Positions 51,188 through 59,547 are shown, counted from the first letter of the stretch. The stretch is 64,000 bases of DNA from Microbacterium terregens (GCF_027922045.1 NZ_BSEX01000001.1:1-64000); one strand, 5' to 3'. The notes: generated by a model not told the origin, from the letters alone. A program made the numbers and translations.

Positions 51188-52612
51188 ATGACCCTTGGTA
51201 TCGATACCCGCTCAGAAGAAATCGCATCCTACCTTAAAGAGTGGGAGGACAACCGCGCTACCGTAAAGGGTGAGCGCGCGATGAAAGGCCCCGGCACGCG
51301 CTTCCTGCCCAAGGATGAGGGCATGAGCGATCTCGCTTATGAGAACATGAAAAAGCGCACGCCGGTATTCCCCGGCGCGGCGCGCACGTTCGACGGTTTG
51401 AAGGCGCTCGCGACGCATAAGCCCGCGATCATCACCGCCCCGGCGAGTGTTGAGGATATCCTAAAGACGATCACCGCTCAGGGGTATGGGCTCGACAATC
51501 TCGCGGCGCGCATCTTCGGCGAGCTTTTGCTTACCAATTTCGTCGGGCTCGTTGTCGATTACCCGGTCGCCCCGGCTGGCATCACTCAGGCTCAGGCAAT
51601 CGCGGCGGGCGTTCGCCCTTATATCGGCATGTATGATGCCGAGCATATTTTGGGGATCGAAACGGGCGTGATCAACAATCGCCAGCGCGTCACCCGCGTG
51701 CGCCTGAGCGACGATGCCGATAATATCCGTGAGCTTCGCCTTGATGATGGCGTTTACAGCGTCACCAAGTGGCGGCGCATCAAGGGGCAGTGGACACCCA
51801 TTGAGACGATCACGCCGACCAAGGGCGGTGCCACAATCGATGAAATCCCGTTCACGCTGGTGAGCACGACTGAGGATTTCGAGCCTTCCAAGGCCCCGAT
51901 GGCGGACGTTTGCTCGATCAACCGGCAGCTATTCCTTGCGAGTTCGAACCTCGCTCAGTGCCATTGGTGGATTTCGCAGCCGATCCCCTACGTGATCAAG
52001 AAGCTCACGGAAAGCGAAGGCGCGCTTAGCGTCGCACCGGGCACCGTCTGGCGCTTCGACTGCTTGCCGTCTGAGGCGGCGGTTGGTTTCCTCGAATGGA
52101 GCGGCGCTCAGGTTGCTGAGCTTCGTAATGAGGTGGAAACGCTCAAGGCCGATCTCGCCAAGAACGGCTTGCGGATGCTCGCCGACGATCGCGCCGCCAA
52201 TGAGGCGGCGGAAACGGCGGCTATCCGTCGCGCGTCTGAGAACGCGATTGTTGCCAACTTCGTTCGCGAACGCGATGCGGGGCTTAACGATGCCCTCGCT
52301 TGGGTAGCTTGGTGGCTCGACCTCGAAGAGGGTGCGATCACTTACGAAGGCTCGACGGACTTCAACGCGGTGCCGCTGAGCGATGCCGCGCTTAATTTCC
52401 TCAAGGGCCTCAAGGAAAGCGGCGATATCTCGCGCGCCACCTTGCTTGACGTTGTTGTTGCGCAGAAGATTTTGCCCGAGACTTACGACAAGGAAGTCGA
52501 TGCCGAGATCATCGCGCAGGAGTTGGCAGATCGTCCCCCGGCGATCGTGATGCCCAACGCTTTTGGAAGCGCAAACGACAACGCGGGGCAGGATGATGAG
52601 GACGCCTCCTAA
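51188..52612 (+). CDS. Portal protein (DUF4055 type)
   Basis: 474 residues. FLPKDEGMSDLAYENMKKRT, FDGLKALATHKP, LLLTNFVGLVVDYP and NRQLFLASSNLAQCHWW match the DUF4055 portal family; a helical wing and a C-terminal coiled region follow. It forms the dodecameric DNA gate of the head. It sits between terL and the MuF gene as expected. Its TAA is the first three bases of the next TAAATA box. Confidence 0.85.
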   Translation: MTLGIDTRSEEIASYLKEWEDNRATVKGERAMKGPGTRFLPKDEGMSDLAYENMKKRTPVFPGAARTFDGLKALATHKPAIITAPASVEDILKTITAQGYGLDNLAARIFGELLLTNFVGLVVDYPVAPAGITQAQAIAAGVRPYIGMYDAEHILGIETGVINNRQRVTRVRLSDDADNIRELRLDDGVYSVTKWRRIKGQWTPIETITPTKGGATIDEIPFTLVSTTEDFEPSKAPMADVCSINRQLFLASSNLAQCHWWISQPIPYVIKKLTESEGALSVAPGTVWRFDCLPSEAAVGFLEWSGAQVAELRNEVETLKADLAKNGLRMLADDRAANEAAETAAIRRASENAIVANFVRERDAGLNDALAWVAWWLDLEEGAITYEGSTDFNAVPLSDAALNFLKGLKESGDISRATLLDVVVAQKILPETYDKEVDAEIIAQELADRPPAIVMPNAFGSANDNAGQDDEDAS

Positions 52613-52619
52613 ATAGGAG
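52610..52619 (+). promoter_or_regulatory. TAAATA box overlapping the portal stop (MuF gene)
   Basis: TAAATA at 52,610-52,615, GGAG, GTG at 52,620: spacing 10. AGGAGG directly abuts the GTG and is too close to work as a normal ribosome site. Confidence 0.62.
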
Positions 52620-54788
52620 GTGGATCAAGATAAACTCAGGGACATTCTTTATCGCCACGCGGTAGCGGCGCGCGACATTGGGCAGGGGCTGGCTAACGAC
52701 TTTGTTAGCCAGCTTAATGCGTTTGACGAAGAATTGAGCGACCTTATTGCGGCTCGCTATGCGCGGATTGAGCGTGACGGCTTCGACAAAGGCCCCGCCA
52801 CGACCAAAGCCCTTGAGGATATGCGCACGGCTTATGCCAAGGTGAACGCCGAGGCTTACAAGAAAGCCGCTGGCGGGCTTACCGCCGACCTATTCGAGAT
52901 CGCCAAGCATGAAGCGACGTTCGCCGCGAAGGCGGTAAGCAGCGCGGGCGAGAAGCTCGACTTCGGCGCGACGATCCCCGGCCCCCAATACCTCAAAGCC
53001 CTTATCACCACTACGCCCCTACCCTTCGCGGATGATGGGCATACGCTCTTGATGCCTTGGCTTGAGGTTCAGGAGGCGGGCCGCTTGCGCCGCCTCGAAG
53101 GCTCGCTTCGCATGAGCGCGGGCCTTGGCGAAAGCACCGGACAGGCGGTGCGCCGCATCATGGGCACCAAGGCGGGCGGCTATACCGATGGCATCCTCCA
53201 GACCTCGCGTAAGGACGCAACCACGATCGCGCTCACCGCCAATAACGCGATCTCGAATGCGGCTCGAAATGAGTCTTACTCGCGCATGAAATCCATTCGC
53301 TATGTCGAGTGGAGCGCCATTCTCGACGGGCGCACTTCCCAGATTTGCCAAGGGCGGTCGGGCACCATCTATGTGAAGGGATCACAGCATCCCCAGCCCC
53401 CGGCGCACCCGCGTTGCCGCTCGCACTTGCTCCCCCGCCGCGACAATGAGGGCACTAAGCATAAGCCCTATGGCGATTGGCTACGCGAGCAGCCCGACAG
53501 CGTCCAAGATGAGGTGCTCGGGAAGGCTCGCGCCGATATCTTCCGCAAGAACCCCGATTTCGACTTTGCGGGCTATTTCAAGGAAGGCGGCGGCTACAAG
53601 TCGCTTGGCGAGCTTCGGCAGTTCGATGAGCGCCTATTCGCTGAGGGAGGCGTTAAGAGCCCCGGTAAAGCCAAGGCTAAGCCCGAGGCTCCGAAGCCCG
53701 CGCCCGAGCCTGAGCGTGCCCCTGAGCCGCCCCAGCGCCTCACCAGCGCCGTTGATCCAGCCATCAACGACAACACGGTTCCGGTGATCTCGCGCAAGGA
53801 TGCCACCAAGCGTCTCAACGCGGCGCTCGGCGAGAATGCCAAGGCGGCGGCTTACGATCCTCGCCCCGAGTTTAAGGGCATCAAGGCGGAACACTTCGGC
53901 AAGGCGCAGCTTGGGGCAGCGTTTAGCGACGAAGCGGCTTCGGCGATCGTCGCGCTTTGGCCTGAGATCGACCGCATCACGGACGCTTTCAAAATCCCCC
54001 GCTTGCGCGCCATCCGCACGATCTCGGGAAGCTCCGCTATCGCGAACATGGGCGATGGCACCCTTGGCGCGCACGCGACGCATTTAAATGCGTTCGCAAG
54101 CAAGATTGGTGTAAGTGAAACTGGCGCGGAATCCGCCGCGTTAAAGAAGCTCAAGGCGCAACATGCGGAGTTGAAGGCCGAGATCGATAAGATGAACGCG
54201 ACCCTCACGGAAATGCGCCAGCGAATGGTGGCGCTCGGCACGTCGGTTGAGAACCGCGAGGCCCGCTTTGTGCTGGCAACGGAACAGCGCGAGTTCGTCG
54301 CAAAGTTTCGCATCATCGCGCAGCGCGAGTTTAAGCTTCGCGGTCAAATCCGCACGATGGAACGCCAAGGCGGTGCCGAGCCGGTTTCGACATGGAAACC
54401 CGGCGACGACGTAAAGCTCCGCCCCTACACCAACGACAAGTATTTTAGCGGCATCGATAAGATGCGTTCGACGCTCTACCACGAAACCGCGCACCACGTT
54501 CACCAAATGTGGAAGAAAGAGGGGCGGCGCGGCATCGTTGGATCGCCGCCGCTTGAGCGTCGCCTAAAGCAGATGTTCTTTAACAAGTTTCACGGGGCGG
54601 CTTTCCCTAAGAACATGGGGCAAGCGACCGAGAACAAGAACAAGCTCTCCAGCACCTACGCCACAACGAATGAGTATGAGTGGTGGGCGGAGGGCTTCGC
54701 CGCATACATGATGGGGCGGCACGATCTCGCTGACCCCGACCTTGTTAAGCTAATTGAGGAGTTGCTTGATGAAGCCCGCGACAGTTGA
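52620..54788 (+). CDS. MuF head protein fused to an HExxH metallopeptidase-like domain
   Basis: 722 residues. About 1-270: MuF domain with the signature WSAILDGRTSQICQGRSG and PPAHPRCRSHLLP. About 330-380: Pro/Glu/Lys-rich linker. About 480-590: coiled coil. About 600-722: YHETAHHVHQMW, an HExxH zinc site, with a downstream Glu in YEWWAEGFAAYMM, as in gluzincin-type peptidases. MuF proteins are minor capsid components ejected with DNA in some phages, and MuF fusions to toxin domains are known. A peptidase sent into the host or acting on capsid proteins are both possible. A small acidic gene overlaps its end by 20 bases. Confidence 0.82.
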   Translation: MDQDKLRDILYRHAVAARDIGQGLANDFVSQLNAFDEELSDLIAARYARIERDGFDKGPATTKALEDMRTAYAKVNAEAYKKAAGGLTADLFEIAKHEATFAAKAVSSAGEKLDFGATIPGPQYLKALITTTPLPFADDGHTLLMPWLEVQEAGRLRRLEGSLRMSAGLGESTGQAVRRIMGTKAGGYTDGILQTSRKDATTIALTANNAISNAARNESYSRMKSIRYVEWSAILDGRTSQICQGRSGTIYVKGSQHPQPPAHPRCRSHLLPRRDNEGTKHKPYGDWLREQPDSVQDEVLGKARADIFRKNPDFDFAGYFKEGGGYKSLGELRQFDERLFAEGGVKSPGKAKAKPEAPKPAPEPERAPEPPQRLTSAVDPAINDNTVPVISRKDATKRLNAALGENAKAAAYDPRPEFKGIKAEHFGKAQLGAAFSDEAASAIVALWPEIDRITDAFKIPRLRAIRTISGSSAIANMGDGTLGAHATHLNAFASKIGVSETGAESAALKKLKAQHAELKAEIDKMNATLTEMRQRMVALGTSVENREARFVLATEQREFVAKFRIIAQREFKLRGQIRTMERQGGAEPVSTWKPGDDVKLRPYTNDKYFSGIDKMRSTLYHETAHHVHQMWKKEGRRGIVGSPPLERRLKQMFFNKFHGAAFPKNMGQATENKNKLSSTYATTNEYEWWAEGFAAYMMGRHDLADPDLVKLIEELLDEARDS

Positions 54789-54981
54789 GCGCCTTACCGA
54801 GCTAATCGGTAAGGGCTATGATCTCACGCTTGATGATATGAGCGAGTTTGATTTTCTCACTACCCAGATGGATTGGGAGGATGCTTGCCGCGCGATCGAC
54901 GCGGTTAAGCTCATCATCACCGATCCGATCTATGAGGGCGACGTTCCCGCCGACTACTTCGAGGACGGCGAGGAAGCTTAA
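54769..54981 (+). CDS. Small acidic protein overlapping the MuF gene, immunity-like
   Basis: 70 residues from ATG 54,769. The sequence is acidic (many Asp and Glu, ending YFEDGEEA) and helical. GAGGAG lies seven bases before the start, inside the MuF gene. Overlap with the end of a toxin-like gene and acidity are what one would expect of an immunity protein, but a head accessory role is equally compatible. No family recognised. Confidence 0.6.
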   Translation: MKPATVERLTELIGKGYDLTLDDMSEFDFLTTQMDWEDACRAIDAVKLIITDPIYEGDVPADYFEDGEEA

Positions 54982-55006
54982 TCACGATCCTTTCGACCAG
55001 CGGGCA

Positions 55007-55012
55007 TAAATA
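55007..55012 (+). promoter_or_regulatory. TAAATA box before a leader ORF (scaffold)
   Basis: TAAATA at 55,007-55,012, TTG, ATG at 55,016: spacing nine. The ATG opens a 24-codon ORF that ends on the scaffold start. Confidence 0.58.
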
Positions 55013-55015
55013 TTG

Positions 55016-55090
55016 ATGCTTGCTACTGGCGAGCATCAACCGCGCTACTGGCGCAAACCGTTGAGGCTTCTGGCCGAAAGGATCGAATGA
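55016..55090 (+). CDS. 24-residue leader peptide coupled to the scaffold gene
   Basis: The ORF reads MLATGEHQPRYWRKPLRLLA and four more residues, basic overall, and its TGA overlaps the scaffold ATG (ATGA at 55,087-55,090). The exact overlap argues for translational coupling from a leaderless start. The peptide itself may have no function. Confidence 0.5.
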   Translation: MLATGEHQPRYWRKPLRLLAERIE

Positions 55091-55749
55091 AAACACTTGA
55101 AGACGCTCTTGCCGCGATCGAAACCATGCGCGCGGAGCATGAGGCTGAAAAGGCCGCTATCCTGAAAAAGAACAAAGAGCTTGTGGACCGCGAAAGGGCC
55201 GCAAAGACCGCAGCCGACGAAGCCGAGAAGGCACGCGAGGAAGCCGCCAACGATGCCGCCTCCAAGGCTGGTGACGTAGACGCGGTGAAGGCATCGCTCG
55301 AAAAGAAGCACAAGGCGGCGATCGATAAGCTCACTGCCGATCTCGCCGCACGCGATGAGCGCCTTGGCACACTCTTGATCGATAACGCGATCAAAGAGGC
55401 GATGAGCAAGAACAATGTTCATCCTAAGCACGCTGAGGCCGTTGAGGCGATCCTTCGCACGCGCACCAAGGCCAAGATCGAGAATGGCGAAGCCGTGACC
55501 GCCGATGGCACCCCGCTTAACGACGCGATGAGCGCTTACTTCAAGTCTAAGGACGCGCTCGAATACGTCGCCGCCCCGGCCAACACTGGCGCGGGCACTC
55601 AGGGCAGCACCAACCGCACCGTTGGGGGCCTTACCAAGGCACCTACCAACGCGGCTGAAATGGCGCAGTTTAGCGAGATCGTGCGCGCTAATCCTGAGCA
55701 GGCCAAGGCTATGGCTAAGAGCTGGGGTTGGCCCGACCTCGAAGTCTAA
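55087..55749 (+). CDS. Capsid scaffolding protein
   Basis: 220 residues. A long charged coiled coil (about 5-105) and a more ordered C-terminus ending AKSWGWPDLEV. Low complexity rich in Ala, Lys, Glu, as in scaffold proteins of HK97-fold phages. It lies directly before the major capsid gene, the standard position. Confidence 0.8.
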   Translation: MKTLEDALAAIETMRAEHEAEKAAILKKNKELVDRERAAKTAADEAEKAREEAANDAASKAGDVDAVKASLEKKHKAAIDKLTADLAARDERLGTLLIDNAIKEAMSKNNVHPKHAEAVEAILRTRTKAKIENGEAVTADGTPLNDAMSAYFKSKDALEYVAAPANTGAGTQGSTNRTVGGLTKAPTNAAEMAQFSEIVRANPEQAKAMAKSWGWPDLEV

Positions 55750-55775
55750 AATCGAGTTGGCGTAAGGCATCCAAA

Positions 55776-55850
55776 TAAATAACCGTGGAGCCCTAAAGCT
55801 CCACGGCTCCAACGCGGGCCGTTTTACCCCATTGTTGGAGCTTTACTTAA
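55776..55850 (+). promoter_or_regulatory. TAAATA box plus tandem-hairpin leader (major capsid)
   Basis: TAAATA at 55,776-55,781, then a perfect nine-pair stem CCGTGGAGC/GCTCCACGG (55,783-55,791 with 55,798-55,806). A second stem pairs GCTCCAAC (55,806-55,813) with GTTGGAGC (55,834-55,841), which contains the ribosome site, ten bases before the ATG. The two stems share one base. The first could mark or protect the RNA 5' end; the second could hide the ribosome site. Confidence 0.65.
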
Positions 55851-56813
55851 ATGTCCCAGACTCGTCTCCTCGATCTCCTGAACGCTCAGGGTGGCGTGGG
55901 CGTGCTCTCGCCGCTCGTTGCTCAGAAGTTCGCTACTTTCAACGCCCTCACCACTTCCGGCATCGCCGTTGGTGGCCCGGAAGCCGACCTCCTCATGACT
56001 GGCGGTTCGCAGGATCAGGGCCTTGCCTACATCAACAAGGTTGACACCACTGAGTTCAATCACTCTTCGGATGATTACGAACAGAAGGGTAAGACCGGCA
56101 AGATCACGTCGGGCCGCTACAACGCGCACCGTTTCGATCTCAACTGGGGTTGGACGCACACCGATCTCCTGAAGATGATCACCAAGTTCGATATCAACGG
56201 ACACCTTCTCTCGACCGCTATCCCGACCTACTGGAATGAGGTTGCGGAAAACTTCGCGGTTGCTTCCGTAAAGGGTTCGCTCGCCGCTGATGCCGATCTT
56301 ACCGTTGACGGTGGCGCACTGCCGTTCAGCGTTGAAATGATCATCGACGCCGAGGTTGAGCTTGATGGCCCCGCCGAGAACCTGTTTGTTTCGAAGCGCA
56401 CCCTCGCCAAGCTGAAGAAGGCGAACGCGGCTGCTTACGTTGGCCCTAAGTCGGACGTGAACATTCACTTCGCGAAGTATGCCGATTACAACCTCATCGT
56501 TACCGAGGCTTTCGGTGATGACGTGACCGTGATCGCTTCTAACGGCGCGCTCGTTTTCTCGACCGGCGTTGTTCCGGGTGAGATCGCGATGGAATACAAG
56601 CGCGATGCCGACGCCGGTAATGGCGGTGGCGGTGAGGTGCTTCGCACCCGTCGCAGCATCGTGACTCAGGTTCAGGGCATGAGCTACGTTGGTGAGATCG
56701 ATGGCGTCGCTATCGAAAAGCCGACCCTCGCTCAGCTTGCTAACGCTGATATGTGGACCCGTAAGGGCGACCTGTCGCTCATCGGTATCCGCGCGATCAA
56801 GCACGCGGCTTAA
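55851..56813 (+). CDS. Major capsid protein
   Basis: 320 residues. Size, position after the scaffold and sequence features (TSGRYNAHRFDLNWGWTHTD, SVEMIIDAEVELDG, FVSKRTLAKLKKAN) fit an HK97-fold major capsid protein; no protease domain is fused. Codon use is noticeably more biased toward GTT, CTT and GCT, consistent with very high expression. It has a leader with hairpins and a strong terminator after it. Confidence 0.85.
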   Translation: MSQTRLLDLLNAQGGVGVLSPLVAQKFATFNALTTSGIAVGGPEADLLMTGGSQDQGLAYINKVDTTEFNHSSDDYEQKGKTGKITSGRYNAHRFDLNWGWTHTDLLKMITKFDINGHLLSTAIPTYWNEVAENFAVASVKGSLAADADLTVDGGALPFSVEMIIDAEVELDGPAENLFVSKRTLAKLKKANAAAYVGPKSDVNIHFAKYADYNLIVTEAFGDDVTVIASNGALVFSTGVVPGEIAMEYKRDADAGNGGGGEVLRTRRSIVTQVQGMSYVGEIDGVAIEKPTLAQLANADMWTRKGDLSLIGIRAIKHAA

Positions 56814-56839
56814 TCTCTCGATTAAGTTTCACTCTAACG

Positions 56840-56866
56840 GGGGCGGGCGAAAGCCTGCCCCTTTTT
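56840..56866 (+). terminator. Terminator after the major capsid gene
   Basis: A nine-pair stem (56,840-56,848 with 56,853-56,861, one G-U), GAAA tetraloop, five T. The next TAAATA box begins three bases later. Confidence 0.9.
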
Positions 56867-56868
56867 CA

Positions 56869-56879
56869 TAAATACCCTC
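56869..56879 (+). promoter_or_regulatory. TAAATA box, leaderless arrangement (connector operon)
   Basis: TAAATA at 56,869-56,874, CCCTC, ATG at 56,880: spacing 11. It restarts transcription directly after the capsid terminator. Confidence 0.68.
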
Positions 56880-57353
56880 ATGATGATCAGTGAGGATGGC
56901 GCGGGCGTTCCCGGCGCAAACAGCTACGCGACTACTGAGGCGTTTCGCGCTTACCATGAGCTTCGAGGCGAGTTCGTCGGGTTTCCTGAATCCGAGATCG
57001 TCGCGGGGCTGGTAAAGGCTACCGACTATATCGAAGCCAACTATCGCGCGCCCAAGGCCCGCCTCAGCCCCGAGCAGGGGCTACAGTGGCCCATAGAGGG
57101 CGCTACGGCGGTTCCTGCCCCGGTTGTGAACGCAACCCTCACGCTGGCGCTCTACGCGCTCAACGGGCCGCTCATGGCCCCGGCTGAGCGTGGCACCAGC
57201 AAGAGCACCAAGAAGCTCGAAGGCGTGGGCGAGCTTACCACTGAGTATGACGCGGCCCCCGCCGATCCCTACCCGCACGTCTCGGCGATGCTGGCGGGCG
57301 TGATCGCTCGCGACACGGGCGGCGCGCTCATCATGGGGCAGCTTACCCGATGA
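56880..57353 (+). CDS. Head-tail connector protein (DnaT-like/gp6-like)
   Basis: 157 residues. ANSYATTEAFRAYHELRG and LVKATDYIEANYR are typical of the 'DnaT-like ssDNA-binding' family annotated in many prophages, which by position acts as a head-tail adaptor. It is directly after the major capsid gene. Its stop overlaps the next start (ATGA). Confidence 0.75.
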   Translation: MMISEDGAGVPGANSYATTEAFRAYHELRGEFVGFPESEIVAGLVKATDYIEANYRAPKARLSPEQGLQWPIEGATAVPAPVVNATLTLALYALNGPLMAPAERGTSKSTKKLEGVGELTTEYDAAPADPYPHVSAMLAGVIARDTGGALIMGQLTR

Positions 57354-57706
57354 GCCTCTTTGACGACTTCCGGGCGCTCACGGGCGAGCTATTCGACGCC
57401 TTCGAGCTTCCCGTTGCCACCATCACCCGCACCGTTGATGCGCCTCAGACGAACGCCGATCGCGCAGCGGGGCGCAAAGGCGCGAGCACCACAACCACGC
57501 TCACCGGGCGCGGCAAGCTTGGCGAGCTTGAGTTCAAGTTTGCGGATGGCTCCACACACGATGGCTCAACCGCCTTGCTCACGATCGCCCCGCGTAAGGG
57601 CGATAAGCTCACCATCGGCACCAAGTCATTCGAGGTGATCGACTTCAAGGGAAACAACCCGGATGGCGGCGCTACCGCGTTCACGTATGTGGCGGCGCTC
57701 AAGTGA
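57350..57706 (+). CDS. Head closure (stopper) protein candidate
   Basis: 118 residues, beta-rich (LTGRGKLGELEFKF, FEVIDFKGNNPDGG). By position between connector and gp10-like genes it should be the head-closure protein. No family motif is decisive. Overlaps both neighbours (ATGA, GTGA). Confidence 0.6.
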   Translation: MSLFDDFRALTGELFDAFELPVATITRTVDAPQTNADRAAGRKGASTTTTLTGRGKLGELEFKFADGSTHDGSTALLTIAPRKGDKLTIGTKSFEVIDFKGNNPDGGATAFTYVAALK

Positions 57707-58005
57707 TCTCGATCACGCTCGATATGAGCGACTTTGCGACGCTCGCCGAGGAATTGCGCGACCTCATGATTGAGGATTGCGAAGATATCATGAGCGATAT
57801 CTATGCCAAGCTTACGGCTCCGCCGCCGACCGGCACCCCGGTTGATACAGGCAAAGCGCGTCTGGGCTGGCAACTCGACACTACCGACCCGCTCAATATG
57901 GAAATCTACAATCGGGAAAAGCATATCGGGAAGCTCAACGATGGGCATTCGAAGCAAACCCCGGCGGGCTTTGTTGAGCGAGCGGTTCAGAAGCATACGG
58001 ACTGA
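57703..58005 (+). CDS. HK97 gp10-like neck/tail protein
   Basis: 100 residues. TPVDTGKARLGWQLD is the typical 'VDTGxLR' type segment of HK97 gp10-like proteins, which lie between head closure and tail terminator genes. GTG start overlaps the preceding stop (GTGA). Confidence 0.7.
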   Translation: MISITLDMSDFATLAEELRDLMIEDCEDIMSDIYAKLTAPPPTGTPVDTGKARLGWQLDTTDPLNMEIYNREKHIGKLNDGHSKQTPAGFVERAVQKHTD

Positions 58006-58014
58006 GCGCCAGCA

Positions 58015-58025
58015 TAAATACTGGC
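58015..58025 (+). promoter_or_regulatory. TAAATA box, leaderless arrangement (tail completion)
   Basis: TAAATA at 58,015-58,020, CTGGC, GTG at 58,026: spacing 11. Confidence 0.66.
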
Positions 58026-58424
58026 GTGACCAATCACGACGACATTACGGCTTTGCGCCTCCGCTTCCTCGACGCTTGGGACGATCTCACGCCCGTGATC
58101 ATTCCCGGCGCGGACGAGGCAGACGATGAGCCCGCTACGGCTTATGTCGTGCTCAACGTGTTTCCTAACGATGAGGATCGCCTAACGATCGGCTACCAGC
58201 CCGACTATGAGGCTAAGGGTATCGTCTGGATCGACGTTTATTCCCCCCTTGCGGATAAGGACGCAGCCGCTTGGAGCCTCGCCGATCGCGCCGCTTCGAT
58301 CTTTCGCGACTGGCGCAGCGACGATGGGCGCATTCGTTGCGAGACGGCTTCATTCCGCAACGGTGCCGATGAAGGCAAGTTCATGCGCTTGATCGTCAAT
58401 CTCGCTTATCGAGCACGCCACTAA
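58026..58424 (+). CDS. Tail terminator/completion protein
   Basis: 132 residues. ALRLRFLDAWDDLTPVIIPG start, then a strand-rich core (AYVVLNVFPN, GIVWIDVYSPL) with the pattern of DUF4128-type tail completion proteins. Position before the tail tube supports this. Confidence 0.7.
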   Translation: MTNHDDITALRLRFLDAWDDLTPVIIPGADEADDEPATAYVVLNVFPNDEDRLTIGYQPDYEAKGIVWIDVYSPLADKDAAAWSLADRAASIFRDWRSDDGRIRCETASFRNGADEGKFMRLIVNLAYRARH

Positions 58425-58450
58425 AACCGCTCGAAGCTCCCCCTCGCTCC

Positions 58451-58501
58451 TAAATAATCGTGGAGCGCCTTGCTCCTACCAACTCATTTAGGAGCTTTTC
58501 A
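58451..58501 (+). promoter_or_regulatory. TAAATA box plus mutually exclusive hairpins (tail tube)
   Basis: TAAATA at 58,451-58,456. GCTCC at 58,472-58,476 can pair upstream with GGAGC (58,462-58,466) or, extended to GCTCCTA, downstream with TAGGAGC (58,489-58,495), which is the ribosome site. The two stems exclude each other. An in-frame GTG at 58,460, nine bases from the T, could give a longer product. Confidence 0.6.
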
Positions 58502-59416
58502 GTGAGCAATCCCACAGACAACACTATTGCCGTCGTTACGGAAGTCGCCAAGGGCGTGACTCCGCCGAACCCGGCGTTCAAGTATGCCGATGTTACCAGC
58601 GGCGGCGCGACCCTTTCGTTCGACATGAAGGAGCTTAGCTCCGAAACCATGAAGCAGAGCCGTGATATGGCTGGTATCCGCAAGGTTGCCGGTTCTTCGT
58701 CGGGTTCGCTCAAGTTCGAGCTTCGCCGCGATCCGGTTATCACCGACTTCCTCGCCGCCGCGCACTCGGCGGTTGCCGATGGCAACGACTTCGTTGCGTC
58801 CAACAAGGATACCTCTTTCACGATCGAGGAGGCCATGACGGTTGATGACGGGAAGCTCTACTTCCGTGGCCGCAACCAGCATGTCTCGAAGGCGACGATC
58901 ACCGTTGACGCCGAGTCCAAGGCTCAGGTGACGTTCGATTTCGTCGGTGGCGCTCGCACGCACGATACCGCGATCATCACTGGCGCGACCTATGCCAAGA
59001 CTCAGAAGGGTAAGGAGCTTGCGGGTATCGACGTTGGCACCATCAACATTGCGGGCCTTACCGCTCGCTACATGAGCCTTGAAATCTCGATCGAGCAGCC
59101 GCGTGAACCCAACTACGCGCTCGGCGAGCGTGATGCCTTCGAGATCGGCACCAGCGCGAACCGCGTTGTTAAGATCACCGCCAAGGTTTTCCGCAAGGAC
59201 TTGAACCCGGAAACCCTTTTTGAGGGTGATGAGCCGGTTGCCGTCAATATCGAGCTTGGCGACGGCGCAGACGGCTACGGCTTCACTTACCCGGCGATGG
59301 TTGGCAGCTACCCCAAGAACGAAGCGAACGGCTCCAAGCAGCTTGTGAACGTCGTTCTCACCGCGCAGTATGACGAAACCGCCGATTACGGTTCGATGTT
59401 CTCGCTGCTTTCGTAA
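58502..59416 (+). CDS. Tail tube protein
   Basis: 304 residues from GTG 58,502, seven bases after AGGAG. SNPTDNTIAVVTEVAKGVTP, then MKELSSETMKQSRDMAGIRK, and a beta-rich body with a possible Ig-like C-terminal half, as in siphovirus tail tube proteins. Codon use is strongly biased as in the major capsid. A strong terminator follows. Confidence 0.83.
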   Translation: MSNPTDNTIAVVTEVAKGVTPPNPAFKYADVTSGGATLSFDMKELSSETMKQSRDMAGIRKVAGSSSGSLKFELRRDPVITDFLAAAHSAVADGNDFVASNKDTSFTIEEAMTVDDGKLYFRGRNQHVSKATITVDAESKAQVTFDFVGGARTHDTAIITGATYAKTQKGKELAGIDVGTINIAGLTARYMSLEISIEQPREPNYALGERDAFEIGTSANRVVKITAKVFRKDLNPETLFEGDEPVAVNIELGDGADGYGFTYPAMVGSYPKNEANGSKQLVNVVLTAQYDETADYGSMFSLLS

Positions 59417-59447
59417 TCGCCGCTCCTACAAGATAAGCGATGTTAAG

Positions 59448-59481
59448 CGCGGTTCGGGTTCGCTCGGGCCGCGTTTTTTTT
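59448..59481 (+). terminator. Terminator after the tail tube gene
   Basis: An 11-pair stem with G-U pairs (59,448-59,458 with 59,463-59,473), TTCG tetraloop, eight T. Confidence 0.9.
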
Positions 59482-59512
59482 ATGCCTAAAGCGGGCGATC
59501 GGCGCGGCGGCA

Positions 59513-59547
59513 TAAATAAGTTATCTCTTGTAGGAGCTAACTTTAGA
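59513..59547 (+). promoter_or_regulatory. TAAATA box and leader (G/GT)
   Basis: TAAATA at 59,513-59,518 is followed by a 29-base leader with AGGAG at 59,532-59,536, 11 bases before the ATG. The ribosome-site segment TCTTGTAGGAGC (59,526-59,537) is exactly complementary to 59,422-59,433, which lies upstream of both the terminator and this box. Confidence 0.6.

Noticed and set aside
55824..56804. Minus-strand frame of 326 codons opposite the major capsid gene
   Set aside because: Shadow of strongly biased codon use; no start signal and no protein-like pattern.
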